From the NCBI GenBank assembly GCA_009829735.1, contig CM020620.1, forward strand, positions 26,506,951 to 26,570,950: a DNA stretch of 64,000 nt. The letters run 5' to 3'. The stretch's first letter is position 1, and every line of letters begins with the position of its first letter. Source of the DNA: Pyropia yezoensis. Lineage: Eukaryota > Rhodophyta > Bangiophyceae > Bangiales > Bangiaceae. Made by a program: the position numbers and the translations under genes. Shown one piece after another: positions 10,779 to 22,780 of this stretch. The notes beneath the pieces were generated by a model, which did no database searches, was not told where the DNA came from, and worked only from the letters and a program-made list of their open reading frames with translations.

Positions 10779-12338
10779 GAGTCGGCCTTGCCGTCGCCGG
10801 CGTCGTTGCTTTCGACGTCGTCGTCGTCCGCGTCCGGCAGGACTTCGTTCTCGACAATCGCATTGATCTGCTTGCGGACCGACTCGTCGATGAGTGCCAT
10901 CACTCGTGCCTGACGTCGTTCACGACGGGGCTTAGGGCATCGAGAGGCAAAGTGTCCGCGCTCGTTACAGTTGTAACAGATGTCGTTCGCTCGCAGGTTG
11001 GGCGTGTCCGTGCGGACAGCCCTAATGGGGTTGAATGGTCGATCGACCGTGCGCGCTGGGGGCTCAGGGGTAGAGTCGATTTGACTAACCTTGATCATGG
11101 CTGGCCGGCTGGCCTTGATGGACTGCCGCAGGCGCGTGGCGCCTTCCCAAAACCCTTGGGCAGCTGCCACTGTGTCCGCCATTGGGCGATCAGGGAACTG
11201 ACTGTCCAGAACACGGACGTTTGGTTTGATGAGGTCTGAAAGACCGTTGATGAAGACGTCCTTTACGTCTTGGGCGGAGAACAGGCCACAGAGGCGATCG
11301 CACGCCGCCTCCACGCGGGAGGCAAACACGCGCGGGACGTTTGTGTCCGCTTGATTCATCGTAATGATGTCGTGGTAGGCCGTTGCCAAACCGGCATGAG
11401 TTGCGTACTTCTTGAGAAGCCAGTTGACTCCTTCACCATAGGTGGTGAGCTCGTAGTGCTTGCCACTGACAACCGTGTTGGCCGCGCTGGCGAATGCGCG
11501 CTTGGCGGCTCCCGCCAGCCGGAAGGCGATCAAGGGGAACGCCCGGCCGTGGGTCAGCCCTGCCGCGTCGCAAGCTCTGCGAAAGGTGGTGAGGAAGGTG
11601 AAAACACCGAGGGGGTCGCCACCGTTAAAGGTCTCTTGACCCTGGAACGCCCCGTCTAGGCGCTTGTTCATCTTGCTAGCATCTTTCACCATCGATGGTG
11701 TATACTTGGTGCTCCGTCGGAGAAGGAAGTAGGTCCTGTAGTCCAAGAGTGACTAAAAGCGACTGTTGCCGGGTCGAATGACCAACTTGCGGTCACCCAA
11801 CTCCGTGAGTTCAGCTGCCGGCGCCGGTCGGCGCCGGAAGCGACGCGCATGTCGACGGTGCGCGTCCGAACTTTCCGTAACGAAATCACTGCTCGATGAG
11901 GTCGGGCTTGACGGTGGGGAAGGGTCCCAACGACCGTCATAGGTTTCGTCCGAAGACGAGGAAGACGAGGACGACGAGTTGTCGGATGACATCCCATCAT
12001 CAGCGGATGATGCGCCTCCCTCCCGGGCGTTCGAACGCTTAGTCGAGACCCTGACCTTTAGGTCTTCGACTTGGCGCTCCAACGCGCGGATCCGACGGTT
12101 CTTCATCTGAAGATTGCCAATAGGCAGGCTGGCGTGGGACGCCCCTTGAGCAGGTCCCCGGGTCATCTTGCCCACCGGCTGTCGGTTCGACGTCGTCCGT
12201 TGACGAAACGCATCATTTGAGGGTGGCTTTCTCAGCTCCTCAAGAGTGGTCACCAGTTTGGTGTTAGACTTCTCCAACTCCTTGTTGGCGGCCTCTTGGG
12301 CCTCAAGACGGTCACGAAGTGCCTCCACCACCGCCTTC
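10766..12338 (-). pseudogene. Element B gag with zinc knuckle, in-frame TAG
   Basis: The frame runs from the truncated LTR into a coiled-coil-like segment (about 12330-12050), a Ser/Asp-rich stretch, the capsid-like core (NGGDPLGVFTFLTTFRRACD) and a CCHC knuckle, CYNCNERGHFASRC (about 10935-10980). An in-frame TAG at 11755-11753 splits it into about 200 and 326 codons. The natural start is missing because the deletion that removed the 5' LTR also took the beginning of gag. The core is only distantly like those of A, C, D and E, which fits B being a different lineage. Confidence 0.75.
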
Positions 12339-12383
12339 AAGCAGTAAATACGGGAATTCGGTACAAGGGGCGGATATGCTACA
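12339..12383 (-). repeat. Element B 5' LTR remnant (45 bp)
   Basis: It matches 3533-3577 nearly base for base over about 45 bp (shared GGAATTCGGTACAAGGGG core). It then passes directly into gag sequence, so the rest of the LTR is gone. Confidence 0.65.
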
Positions 12384-12793
12384 CCCCGCACGTCGGGGAA
12401 GGACTACGCTCCCCCTCCCCAGGTACACTCGGCGCAATGGGGGGGTCTCCCTCACCAGCCATCTCCACAATGGGGGGGTCTCCCTCACCAGCCATCTCCA
12501 CAAGAGTCACGTGGAGTCAACCAAAACGACCAAACGCTGTCCAGAGTCGGGGATCGTCAGCTCGGGAGTTCCTAGAGCACGTTCCACCCCTCCACCTGCC
12601 TCAAGGAAGGCGGTGAGGTTCCCCGAAACTCCGGGTCTCCCACCAAGACTCACGGTGGCCAACCTCGTCACCCAGCGAACGCTCCGAACGTAGGCGAGTC
12701 GATCGTGTTACCGGAAGTCTCGGTGCCGAAGGCGGAGAGGGGCCAACTTGGTCCCGTCTCCGGTCAAGGGAGGTACCAAAGTCGATATCCTCT
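12384..12793 (-). other. Probable element A leader and gag start
   Basis: This stretch lies between the outer end of B and a primer-binding site in minus orientation. Its minus frames are Pro/Glu/Gly-rich like the gag N-termini of the other elements, but are frame-broken. It contains the 33-bp tandem repeat. I infer it is the part of A upstream of the B insertion. Confidence 0.5.
12437..12502 (+). repeat. 33-bp tandem repeat, two copies
   Basis: Two identical head-to-tail copies at 12437-12469 and 12470-12502, each starting ATGGGGGGGTCTCCCTCACC. Since 33 is a multiple of 3 it repeats 11 residues in any frame. Confidence 0.9.
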
Positions 12794-12810
12794 CCCCCGC
12801 TGATCCACCA
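12794..12810 (-). promoter_or_regulatory. Primer-binding site, element A
   Basis: On the minus strand TGGTGGATCAGCGGGGG follows the LTR end with a 2-nt spacer. It begins TGG, as expected for pairing with a tRNA 3' CCA, and is identical to the site of element C. Confidence 0.65.
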
Positions 12811-12812
12811 AC

Positions 12813-13352
12813 TGTAGCTGTACTCCCAACCACCAACCCGGAGTCAGGGAAGGAAGAGGAGTATTGCCGATATCCCAACTTGGGACACCGGAAGCAAGCA
12901 CCTCCACACAGCCGAACACGGAACTTGCGTGTGGTGAGCGGGTCCACTCACCAAGGCACGAACAAGATGTGTCGGAGCCAGACGGTGTTTACTTGCTTGG
13001 CCAGCCAAGGTGGGCTCTCCCCGCCTTGCTGTCCCTCCTTATCAACCCTCCCCACACGCTCACGCAACCCCTCAAAACACTCAGAAAATGAACCCTCAAA
13101 CAAACCAATCATATCACTCCACATGCAAAGCACTCAAAGCGTAGAAATCCGTCTGGCTCCCGTGCAAAAATCCCAAGAAACAAATACCAGCAGCATTACC
13201 CTGCTCTGGTATGTCGGAAGTCCTAGTCGAATTTCCGTCCAGAAGTCAGAAGTTTCACCATCGTGGGTCGGGTGAATTTCGACTTCCGGTCAGGTCCACT
13301 TGACCCGAATCTCCAAAGTATTGGTACCAAATTCCAGCCCAATCTCCCACAT
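12813..13352 (-). repeat. Probable element A 5' LTR (about 540 bp)
   Basis: Plus-strand ends are TGTAGC at 12813 (inner, beside the primer site) and CCCACA at 13352 (outer). Beyond 13352 the sequence resembles the interior of an aORF, belonging to element E. No second copy lies in the window, so the outer end is inferred from the TG/CA rule and the start of aORF-like sequence. Confidence 0.5.
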
Positions 13353-14902
13353 TAAGGTCTGGGACGAGGCGCTCAAGGGGTCGGGGAGCCTGAACTGCGA
13401 TCCCCGTCCGAGCATGGTCGCTCTGGAGCCGCCTTTCGCGACCCGGAAATACTCCAAGTTGTCGCCGGCACGGGAGCAAGGCGAGCGACGCGGGCGTCAG
13501 CGTGCCTTCCTCGTGAGCTGCAACCATCAGGAGTTCTGGAAGCTGGACAAAGGCTAACCGGGCGGCGTACTACCCCAAGGTCATCCCGCAGCAGCAGGAA
13601 ATCTAGATCCCGGTTGGGCTTGCTCCATCCAGCATCCCCTTCACCTGGTACTTCCTGGACGCCTTGACCCAGGCATCGATCGAGGGATTCTTCCACTCGT
13701 TCCCGTACATTATGTACACCTCCGAGACGACGGTCTTGTCGGCCAACCACTGGCTCCACGAGGTCTTGGTGTCCAACCGGCTTTGGTTCCTCCCCGACCT
13801 CCTGATGGTCTGGATTGTCGACAAGTTGACCGTCGACTTCCTGTGCAGCCAGGACGAGGAGTACAAGGAGCTCTTCCAGGCGATGATTGACTTCCGGCGT
13901 CGGCTGCCGGTGCATGACCGGAGCTTCTTGAACGCGGTTGCCGAGCAGAACAGCCCGCGTCGGGATGGCTCCGGTTGGGTGCAGGTGGTCTACAAGTCTT
14001 CTCCGGCCAAGGTGCAACTGTCGATGCCGCTTCCGGCGTGGCCGCAGCTAGGCAGCTTTCCTGCTCCGGTCGCCCTTGATCTCGTGCCAACTGGGCTGCC
14101 GGTACAAGATTCGGGTTGGGCCGCAGCGGTTGGTCGGGCGTCTGCGGCGGCTTCGCTTCCTCCTGTTGCCCGTGTCGCCCCGGTGGCTTCGCCTGAACCG
14201 TCGCCGGCGCGTTTGCGCTCCGCCCCGGCTGTGCCGGTACTTCAAGCTCCTCCGGCACCGCGCCTGTCTGCAGCGAGTCTGGGGGTGGCCGTGCGGTCGC
14301 CGACTACTCCGGCCGTTCTGCCTCGGGCGCCTTTTTCAAACGTCGGCGGCCCTGTGCCTCCTCTTGAGTTGGGGACTCCGGCTGCCGGGGCTGTTGTGGA
14401 CCGTCCGGTAGTGGCATCCTCGGGACGATTCGAGATCCCGGCGCCGACTCTACGCCTTACCCGCTTCCGGGTGCCTGACTGGTACCTGAACCTGGGTGGC
14501 CCGACATGCGACCAGTACGACGTCGGTATGATTGAAGACTAGCTGGGTCGCCTTCCGGTGCAGGTTGAAGGCGTCGGGTCTTCCCTGGTACTGGGTACTT
14601 ACGCCAGCGTCTTGAACAACGTGGTTGACCGGGTGTTTGCTTGCGCGGACAGCGGCCAGATGTCGGACAGCCCGGTGGTTGGCGAACTTCTGGCGACTTT
14701 GACGCGGCATGGCTTGGCCCAGCAGTGGTCAGAGACCTTTACCGGCTTCCAGGGGCGCCGACAGGCTTATCTGGACGAGCGGGAGCGCCCGGCAACTACC
14801 GGTACTACTCCGATGGCGTCATACCTGGAAGCGCCGCGCCCACCACACTACGTCATCCCGCCTTCCTCCGGCTCCCGTCGTGCCGCGGAGGCAGCGCTGG
14901 AG
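13353..14902 (+). pseudogene. Element E antisense ORF, broken and split by element C
   Basis: A plus-strand aORF relative. The frame to 13557 contains AFLVSCNHQEFW, matching GPYLVTAAQLEF in D. After a frame change near 13550 come AAYYPKVIP, then HWLHEVLVSNRLWFLP, matching YYPKKPEWW and QWLLEV in D. In-frame stops are TAG at 13603-13605 and TAG at 14540-14542; the frame then stays open to 14902. Element C is inserted there, and the last codons and stop lie on the far side at 23583-23624. The N-terminal third is absent, consistent with element A having inserted at 13352. A Pro/Ala/Val-rich linker occupies about 14000-14450. Confidence 0.65.
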
Positions 14903-15592
14903 TGTAGTGGTTTTACGTACCTTAGGCGCGTAGCACCCAGAACACACAGAGAAAAAACCCACGAAGAACGCGGGGAGACAGGAGAGATACCGAACCGCCG
15001 ACCGCCTGGCTGGTTCACGCGGGGATCCGCGACCAGGACGACAGTGTTCAAGCACACGCAAGTCTGTTTTTTTCGAAGGGGGAAGCAACGCGCACCCCCA
15101 CGCACACTCTTACCCTCTCTCACCCGCACCCAGCAACCCTCCACACCGGGCCACGTGCGGGCCAATCAAAACCCTCCAACATGTCCGGAGGGCCCCCTCC
15201 CCCACGGATCATCCCTGCCAGCGGGGCAGGAACCTCCAAGATACGGGGAAGAGGAGCCCCGCCGGACATCAGTGCCAGCACTCAAGATCTCCCAAATCTC
15301 ACAATCACGCAAAATACACAATCAAAATCCAAACCCCAAATGCATCCCATCCCGGAATATTGACCAATGGCCAATTCCGGTCAGGGGAAATTCCCATAAA
15401 CTGGAAATCCCAACATGGGCTCCAGAACCAATGGCGACCCGGTCCCATATCCATAGGAGGGGACCAATCGGAAGCTAGTAAAATCCCAAGGGGCCAAATC
15501 GGCCCCGTCCTCCTCACTAGGAAGGTGGGCACCGGGGTGCGACGCGATCTCTTCGAGGTCCCCCCACGTGGAGGGCCCATAGGGTCCCTACA
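14903..15592 (-). repeat. Element C 3' LTR (690 bp)
   Basis: Starts TGTAG and ends CTACA on the plus strand, and matches 22893-23582 with about four substitutions. The short plus-strand ORFs inside it recur identically in the other LTR and are not genes. Confidence 0.95.
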
Positions 15593-16154
15593 CTTCCCAG
15601 ACCTCCAGGGGGTTGCGACCCGCGACCCAGACACCGGGGCAAAAATCTCCCGGGTGCCCAACGGGCGGCGGAGGCAATGCCGCTTGTCAACGTGCCGTCC
15701 CCACCGCCGAGTGTACCCACCCCATGGGGATGTGGATGACACTGGGTCAGATCGGTCCAATGGTTTCCTCCCTTGGGGAGACAATCGTGGCAACTATCGT
15801 CGCGTGACAGGCGGGATACGTGGAGACACCCCCTCCAAACCACCACCCGAGGGGTGGGGGACGCAACGAGGATGGAGCCCGTCTCCTCCAACGGCCCTGC
15901 CCGCACGGGGTGGGGACGTGAGGGGCAGGCTCTCCTGGCTTAGCCGGGAGCGAGGGGTACTCACCCTTTAGGGGTGGACCCGGGAAGGGGGGTTTACAAC
16001 GGGTGCTCGCCGCGAGGGCGGCCACCGTCTTCTCCCCTCCTTCGTCCCTTCTCGCTTCTACCGGCCAGCGTGCATCCCCCTCTTCCTCACCCTAAGGGTG
16101 GGGGCAGCATCCACATTTTTCCCCGCCTTCGTCTCCGGTGGAGAGCGGCCAGTC
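15593..16154 (+). other. Element C, between 3' LTR and aORF
   Basis: No convincing gene. The purine-rich minus-strand sequence beside the LTR (15593-15612) is the likely polypurine tract. The rest would be the upstream region of the antisense ORF. Confidence 0.5.
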
Positions 16155-18013
16155 ATGGCTTCCCCTTCGGGGTCATCGGACCACAGCGCCACTATGGGTG
16201 ACGGCGGCGGACCCGCTTCCCTGTCGGTTCCTTCCTCCCCCCGTGGCCTTTCGGCCACGCGGATGCCACCCGCTGCTCCGGGCGACGTCCTTATGGACGA
16301 CGCCGGGAGCGGCCGGGGTGATGCCGGTCCGGCTTCGCCGGCCGAGGTACCTGTACCGCCGTTGGCGGACACGGAGGGGCTGGCCCTTTCGGGGAGGTAA
16401 CGCCTTTTACGAAGGAGTGGCCTTACCCACACCCTCTTCCCTGCTTGGTCACCAACCGCTGGGTTCAAGTGAACCCCCGCCGTATGGCGGGCGTTTGAAC
16501 GACGTTCCGTCATCTCTTCCCGGACCTATATGAGGTCCCCATTGGCACTCCCACGGACTACCCTGTCCTCCGCTTTGCGGATGACCGGAAGGTGGCTCGG
16601 CAGTTGGAGGAAGCGTGTGACCGCCCTTCCCTGCCGGATGGTGCTATGCCGGTATTTGACCTGGCCTACTACCCGGGGCCGCTTCCTTCCATTGGGGAGC
16701 GCCCACGAGGATACCTCCTGCGCCAAGCGCTGGCAGAGCATCGCCATCGTCGGCGGCATGGCATATTTGCCTGTGCGGAGCAGCGGGAAGTCGAGGGCTT
16801 CACCCACGAAGACCAGCTGAAGTACTACCCGGTTGTTCCAACCTGGTGGGGTGAGTACGAGGTGCCTCGCGGTATGGCCGCGCGGATTGGCAACCTCGTT
16901 GCCCTTCGGGGTAGTCGGCTTATGGCCGACGGACCAGACTCCGCGGCCAGGGCTACCCTGGACGCCTGCTGGCTCGTCGAGGTGGCTGATGTACTGTTGC
17001 CATCGGGCCTGTTCTACGGACATGCCTGGCTTATCCCTCTGCCTCTGCTCAGGGTTCTCAAGGAGAGCCCGATTGACGACCTTTGCCCTGACCACCCTGG
17101 CCGGGCGGCATTTCTTCGGGCTCTTCTTCTCCTCCTTGAGGAGGTACATCGTAAGGCGTTACCCTCGTATCTGGGTCTTCCCTTCCGGCCCCGCCTGCTG
17201 GTCTGGTGCTCACGGTCTTTGACCTCCGAGGGTGCCCTCCTCTTGGAGGAGGGGTTGGGGCATGAGGAGCTTCCTTATGCTCCTGGCGTGGAGTCCACTA
17301 CTCGGGTCCCTACCCCAGAGACCCGCATGGAGGAGGAGGGGCCCCGCCTCCCTGGTTTTGGCCAGGAGCGGTATGGTCCCTCCTTGCTGCCAGACTCCCC
17401 AAATGGGAGTTACGGAGAGCGTGGGTCCGCAGGCTCATCCAGCGGTAGGTCCTTCAGACCGCCTCCGCCACAGAGCTTTTCTCCGGGGGAGGAAATCCGG
17501 GCACCGGGTAGGCGCCGTGTTCATGTGCCGGAGCCTGTGGCTCCGTTCCGCTGGGGGGGCTCGCCCTTGGCGTTGCCCCGTCCCATCCCGGGTAGTACTG
17601 TGGCCGCTTTGGGGCAGGTCTTTGACCCGCCCCCCCCTGCTCTTCGGGATGCCGTCGAGGACTCCCTCGTGATGGGGCCGTGTCGGGCGTATACGGGTCT
17701 GGCCAAAGATCTGGCGGCGATAGTCGCCACCCGTGGAGACTGGCGAGACATCCCTCCGGTGGCTTTGCCACTTCTCTCTCGGGAGGCGCTCGCAGAGCGC
17801 CTGGATCGGGGCTGGGGAAGGCCAACATGGATACCATGTTGCAGGTCCCCAGCCTTTCACGCCGCGGTGCCGCTGAGGCAGCTTACGGAGGAGGGGGGCA
17901 TGGCCCTCGTTACTTCCCTGCTTCCCATCCTGACGAGAAGTGAGGGTATTAGTCTTCCCCCTCGACGAGGGGTGCCATGTGATTTCTTTCTTCCGTACGA
18001 AAGGGAGGGATGA
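16155..18013 (+). pseudogene. Element C antisense ORF (aORF), frameshifted near its N-terminus
   Basis: The start MASPSGSSDH at 16155 resembles MATPGVETDP of the D aORF. Frame changes between about 16390 and 16590 separate this from the main open part (16592-18013). The main part has RFADDRKVARQLEEA (D: AFLDDEEFEDVQRA), YYPVVPTWWGEYEVP (D: YYPKKPEWWSQVEVP), CWLVEV (D: QWLLEV) and LGHEELPYAPGVE (D: LGIGDYPYAPGVD), then a long Pro-rich and Leu-rich C-terminus. The stop at 18011-18013 is 82 bp from the convergent pol end at 18096. No known domain recognised. Homology to the D aORF is clear by eye over about 250 residues. Confidence 0.7.
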
Positions 18014-18095
18014 GGGATAGTTTTGCGTTGGTTTCCACCTTTCCCATAGGGACTGGCTCCGCCGTATTCCCCCCTTTACGTCTGGGGGCTGATTT

Positions 18096-21025
18096 TTACT
18101 CTTCTTCCTCCGTTTCCCCTTGGGGGAACAGTCGGGACCCTCGGTCCCGTCCCTTGATGGGGAGTTTGTGCCTGCGGGCATACTTCAGGAGAGCAGCCCG
18201 TGGCACACCCTTCTTGGGGTGTCAAGTATCTCTTTCAGGGCCGTGGCCAAACCACCGCACCCGGAAGTCCAAGTCGGGCTTCCATTCTTCGTCCTCCACC
18301 CACTGGTGGCCGACGATCTGTTCGAACACGACCTTCCCCGGGGATTCCTCTGGGCATTCGTTGAACGCGTCCCGGGCTTCCCGTGCCCGCATCCATACTG
18401 GGTCCCCTGCCATAGGCGGGGGAGCACGTGTGATATTGTCTTTGCTCTGGGTCTGTTCTCCCGTAGGTGTTTCAATAAGAAACCGTTGTTCGTCCGTGCG
18501 TAGCACCATATACGGTCCCTTCGTCCTTGAAGACATTTTTGTCCGCCCCTTAGCATAGGATTTCACATAAACCCAATCTCCTTGAGACATAGTCTCTTTT
18601 TCTTGTTGTATGCCAGCGTCATAAGCGCGTTTGTAGGCCTCTTGGGCCTTATCCAAATTCTTCCTCATCCGGGGGATTTGGTGGCGCATTTCCTTCATAT
18701 ATTGAGCCGCCGCCGTATCGGCGTCAGGCTCTTCCGTGTCCACAGAGCGTACCTTAGGTAAACGCTCAATATTCGACGCTTGCAAGCGCCGAGGGCTCAC
18801 AAAAGTCATTGGGGCTACCCCAGTGCTCGAATGTACCTGCATATTATATGCAGTCGTCAGGAGGGACACATAGCGATCCCATTCCTGTGGGTGCTCGGAC
18901 GAATACGTCCGTAGCTGCCGCATGACTGTCTTGTTATACCGTTCCACTTGACCGTTGGTCTGCGGGTGATACGGAATCGTATAGTTTGTGGAGATCCCTA
19001 GGAGCCCCATGACTCCTTGGAAATAGACGGCCGCAAACTGAGGTCCGTTGTCCGTCAGCGTAGAATCCGGGATGCCATAGGCAGCCACCCAATAATCGAT
19101 AAATGCAGAGGCTACCCCAACGGCAGTCGTGTCCGATAGTGGGACCGCCCTCACCAGTTTGGTGAACCGGTCGCACATCACCAGGAGCATGGTGTGCCCA
19201 TTCTCCGTCCTTGGAAGAGGACCCAGCAAATCCATGGTCACCGATTGGAATGGCTCATGGGCGGGGAATAGCTTCATAGGAGACCTATACCTCCTATCCA
19301 ATATGCAGTTCTTGGTGCATCCTGGGCAGTTATAAACGTACCCGTATACATCCGCCACTAGGGCGGGCCAATAATAATACTGGCGCATCGTTCTGTACAT
19401 CTTCCGGGAACCCGGATGACCCGCCGTAGGCGCGTCATGAAACATTTCCAGAACACGCTTCCGCAGTGTGTCCGGGATGACCCATTGGTTATTCCCCCCG
19501 AGTAGGGAGTGGCGACATAATACACCATCGTCGTCTTCAAAGAAGAAGGCGTTTCGCTGCCAACCGGCCTCCTTTGGAGGGATGAGAGGCCCCTCCATCC
19601 GGCGTTGCTTGCAAAACTCATCCGAGGCCTGGGCCTCGATGAGCTCTCGAAGCGTAATTTTCCCGAGGCCCTTCGGGCTTCGGTCTGTGAGGGCCTTTGC
19701 TGACCGGGTCACCGCCAATATGGGTATCTGGTCATCCAAAGGTGTCCTATCCAAGCCATCCTTGGGATGGGATATGCGTCCTTCACCGTGAAGAGGTTGA
19801 GCCGCCGGCAGTCAATACGAAACCGGGGCGTACCGTCCGACTTTGGGACGATTACTGCGGGACTAGCCCACTCGCCCTCGGCGGGTTCAATAACGTCGAG
19901 TTTTCGCATTCGTTCCACTTGTTCCCCTTCCAACTGGTGATGCTTGTGCCCCGCCTTGTAGGGATGTTGCCTCACCGGGGTTGCCCCGGGTTTTAAGCGG
20001 ATACGGTGCACGGTATTCTTGATGAGCCCAAGAGTACCATCCCATAGGGATTTGTATTTCTCCACCAGCTCCAAGAGCTGGCCACGTAGGGCTTCAGGGA
20101 CCTCTCCTAGGTCAACCTCAGAATGGGCGCCCTCCTCCTTCACCGCAGGACCTTCGCTCAGCTTCTGCATCTCTTCTTGAGAGACGCTCAATATAGGTCC
20201 TTGATAGGATGATATTGACGCCACCACCGTCCCAACGGGAAGGCGGACCATCCTTGGCGTAGGATTCATCATTTGCACGGTGTACGGGGCGTCCCGGTGC
20301 AGCTCCGCGGGGCCGTTCGCCACGTGAACACCGTACTTGGAGGCGATACGGGGTTGCCCGGAAATAATCCCGTGGCCTTGGAAATTCCCTCGCACCTTCA
20401 CGTGCGAGATATCCCCAGGCTTCAGCCTCAACTTGTTACACAAGGTGAGTTTTGCGGTCTTGACCTGTGGACAAGCGCACAAAGGGTTCCACTTAATGGG
20501 ACCCGTTTCCACATCCTCCATATCCCGGAGAGTCGGGACAACCATCCCTGTCTTGAGGGTCACCGTCTGGTCCTCACAGGAGATGGTTTTGACCTCCGTG
20601 TCACCAAATGAATTTCCTAATATGACGGGTACCGCCATATTATCGATCACTCCAAAGCAGACGTAGGAGACTTGGTCTCCCACTTGTACGCCCAAGCGTA
20701 CAGTTCCTCGAATGGGGAGCCATCCCCCATTCAGGTCAAAGTACAATGTATTCTCCAGCTCCCCTAGGGGCTGGAGTCCCATTCCCTTCGGGAGCAAGGA
20801 GCTTCGAATCAGGGAGGGCCCGCTGCCGGTATCCAGGACAGCGTGCAAAGCATGCTCTAACCCTTCAGTAGCAAACAAATGTACAGCCAGCTGATAACTG
20901 GATGAAGGCATAATCGCGCAAAGAACATTTTCCCGTTTCACCCCCTTAGGGAGTGCCAATAATGCAGGCTTGTTCGTTGGGGGGCGGCGCAAAATCCTCT
21001 TAGGCCCCCCCGTATCAGTGGACAT
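18096..21025 (-). pseudogene. Element C pol with RT core and RNase H deleted
   Basis: Protease (VLDTGSGPSLIR, near 20820) and the first RT blocks (WASPAVIVPKSDGT, YPIPRM near 19770) are present. The next recognisable residues are DDQIPILAVTRSAK, which in D lie after RNase H. About 1.1 kb holding the YxDD site and all of RNase H is therefore missing, with the junction near 19757 and a frame change. Integrase follows (H-H-C-C finger HDAPTAGHPGSRK and CPGC; MDLLGPLP, LTDNGPQF, NGQVERYN), then a chromodomain (FRVRWFGHGPERDT) interrupted by TGA at 18224-18222, exactly where the conserved Trp is expected. The frame continues 41 codons to TAA at 18098-18096. C could only move with RT supplied in trans. 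Confidence 0.85.
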
Positions 21026-21040
21026 AGTGGGAGAAGCTCT

Positions 21041-21067
21041 AGGGGGACCGCCCCTTATGCGTTTCCC
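21041..21067 (-). promoter_or_regulatory. Element C gag/pol -1 frameshift signal
   Basis: GGGAAAC (21067-21061) is read G-GGA-AAC in the gag frame, followed by GCA and the TAA stop. After a 5-nt spacer, AGGGG (21055-21051) pairs with CCCCT (21045-21041) over a 5-nt loop. The pol ATG at 21025 is in the -1 frame, which is open across the site. Confidence 0.7.
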
Positions 21068-22780
21068 GAATATGAGGAATCAGAGGAACTCCCCTTTGGG
21101 GGAACTCGGTTGATCTACCTTCCCCTTTGGGGAGGGCGTGACCGCAGCAATTGCCCCGCCAGTGCGGGCGGAGTCTCGGGCCTCCTTGCGCTCCGCGCGC
21201 GCCTTGGCCATCTGTGCTCGAGTCGCCTCCGGGAGGTATGGACAATTTCACATCCAGTGGGAGGTACTATTACAGACGTGGCAGGGGAAGAGCTCCCGCT
21301 TCCCGTCCGTCCATCTGGACCCCCCAGAGGGTCGATAATCCTTGCGGGGAGAGCCAGAGGCCTCCCCCACCTCCTGGGGTGACGACGTAACAGCCGCCAG
21401 AGCCCGACGCGCCATGCGGCGAGCGTTACGCTCCGCGTCTTCTTTAGCCTTTAACTCCTTGGCGGCAACTTGAACCCGCCTCCGGAAATCTCCTGCCCGT
21501 TGGGCATACTGTACCACCAGCTCAATAGGAGCATGAGGGTGGTCAGCCACGTAGTTCCGTACCTCGTGCCGAATTTCCCACCAGCTGCCCCGCATAAAGC
21601 GGGCTCGGACCTGGCCCGAGGTTTGTATATATCCACACTTCGCGTGGAGTTCCATGAGGCGGCGGTGGAACGCCGTCTCTGTCTCATCCTCCTCTTGGGA
21701 GGCACCATTAAAAATGGCCTCCTGTTCATTCAGGAGATGCTCATCTGCGTACGCGCGCAGAAGCCAATTCACCAGTTCCAAATAGGAGGTCACCTCCCTA
21801 GTGCGCCGGCCGTCATCGACGGACGGGCGAATTCGATAAAGGTCCCTCTTCAAGGGATCCTTAGTAAATTCCGGGAGGAGAAGCAAAGCTCGCCCCTCTG
21901 AGAGGCCATTATCATTTGCCGCTTTTACAAAGCGGTTGAGAAATTCGAAGACTCCCAGAGGAGGGTCTCCCCCCCATTCACAATCGCGACCAAATATACT
22001 GGCCAGGTCCTTTCGCTTCTTACCCAGGACTTGGGCCTCGGCTCCCGATACTCGGTTGTCCTTGTTCTTGAGAGCATATGTCTCACAGTCCAGCAGGCTC
22101 GCATAACGATCGTCTGCCGGAATAATTTTGGGGGGAATCTCCCGTAGGGGGACTCGCCCCGGTCCTGCCTGAGCGGAAACCGCTCGGACTACAGGTCGCG
22201 GGCGCCGACGGCGCTCGGGAGGCGAAGCCTCCCCTCCGGAATAATCCGAAGTCGACTCAGATGAAGAACTGGGCTGCCGGCCACGCTGGCGCTCCCGTTT
22301 CTTCACACTTTGCTCCACAAAACTCAACCGTTGGTTGAGTGGAGTCAGCAGGCCGCTAACAGCCCCCACCATCGCTTTCTTCCAATCCTCCGTAGGAGTA
22401 TCCGATCCAGGGGCCACAAACGCTCGAGGTGTCTCCTTAGGAGACGATGCCCCCGTGAGGGGAACCGGAGGGGTGGGCGTTCCCTCAGAATCCACCCCCG
22501 CAAAGGGGAGAATCCCAGGAAAATTGCCGAAGCCGGTTAAATGCCCTCCCTCGCGCTTCCCGCGCGGCTGGGAATACGGTTCGCCCGATGGGCCCTCCGA
22601 ACCAATTTCCAGCGGGGCTAGCCGGGTAGTCACCCTACGGGTGGCCAGGTCATCAACTCCAGCCCCTTGGGCGCGCGGAGGAGCAGCGCCTCCAATCGCA
22701 CTCTCCTTCGTCACGGATGAACCGCCCTCCAGGACTCCCGTCTCCCCCTGAGGGGGATTCTGCTCGTTATCAGACATCAC
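21055..22780 (-). pseudogene. Element C gag with TGA inside the zinc knuckle
   Basis: The 510-codon ORF starts MMSDNEQNPPQGE, shortly after the primer site. It carries the gag core LLDCETYALKNKD, DCEWGGDPPLGVFEFLNRFVKA and an ELVNWLLRAYADE block. The knuckle reads CHVCNSTSHWM, then TGA (21250-21248), then N and C, so the stop falls inside the C-x2-C-x4-H-x4-C motif. A second break follows before the acidic Ser-rich end. Gag from this copy would lack nucleic-acid binding and frameshifting to pol. Confidence 0.8.

Larger units (their letters stand above)
3180..12383 (-). mobile_element. Element B: Ty3/gypsy chromovirus with antisense ORF, 5' LTR deleted
   Basis: On the minus strand: 45 bp of LTR (12383-12339), gag, -1 frameshift site, a nearly intact pol, a chromodomain with a C-terminal extension, then a plus-strand ORF, then a 3' LTR (about 3577-3180). 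The 45-bp block beside gag (12339-12383) matches the outer 45 bp of the 3' LTR (3533-3577). Most of the 5' LTR, the primer site and the gag start are therefore deleted. No target duplication was found at 3180/12384, so the outer ends may be rearranged. Confidence 0.75.

Noticed and set aside
12339..12383. Simple target duplication for B
   Set aside because: Bases flanking 3180-3182 and 12384 do not match, and the shared 45 bp are LTR sequence rather than a duplicated target.
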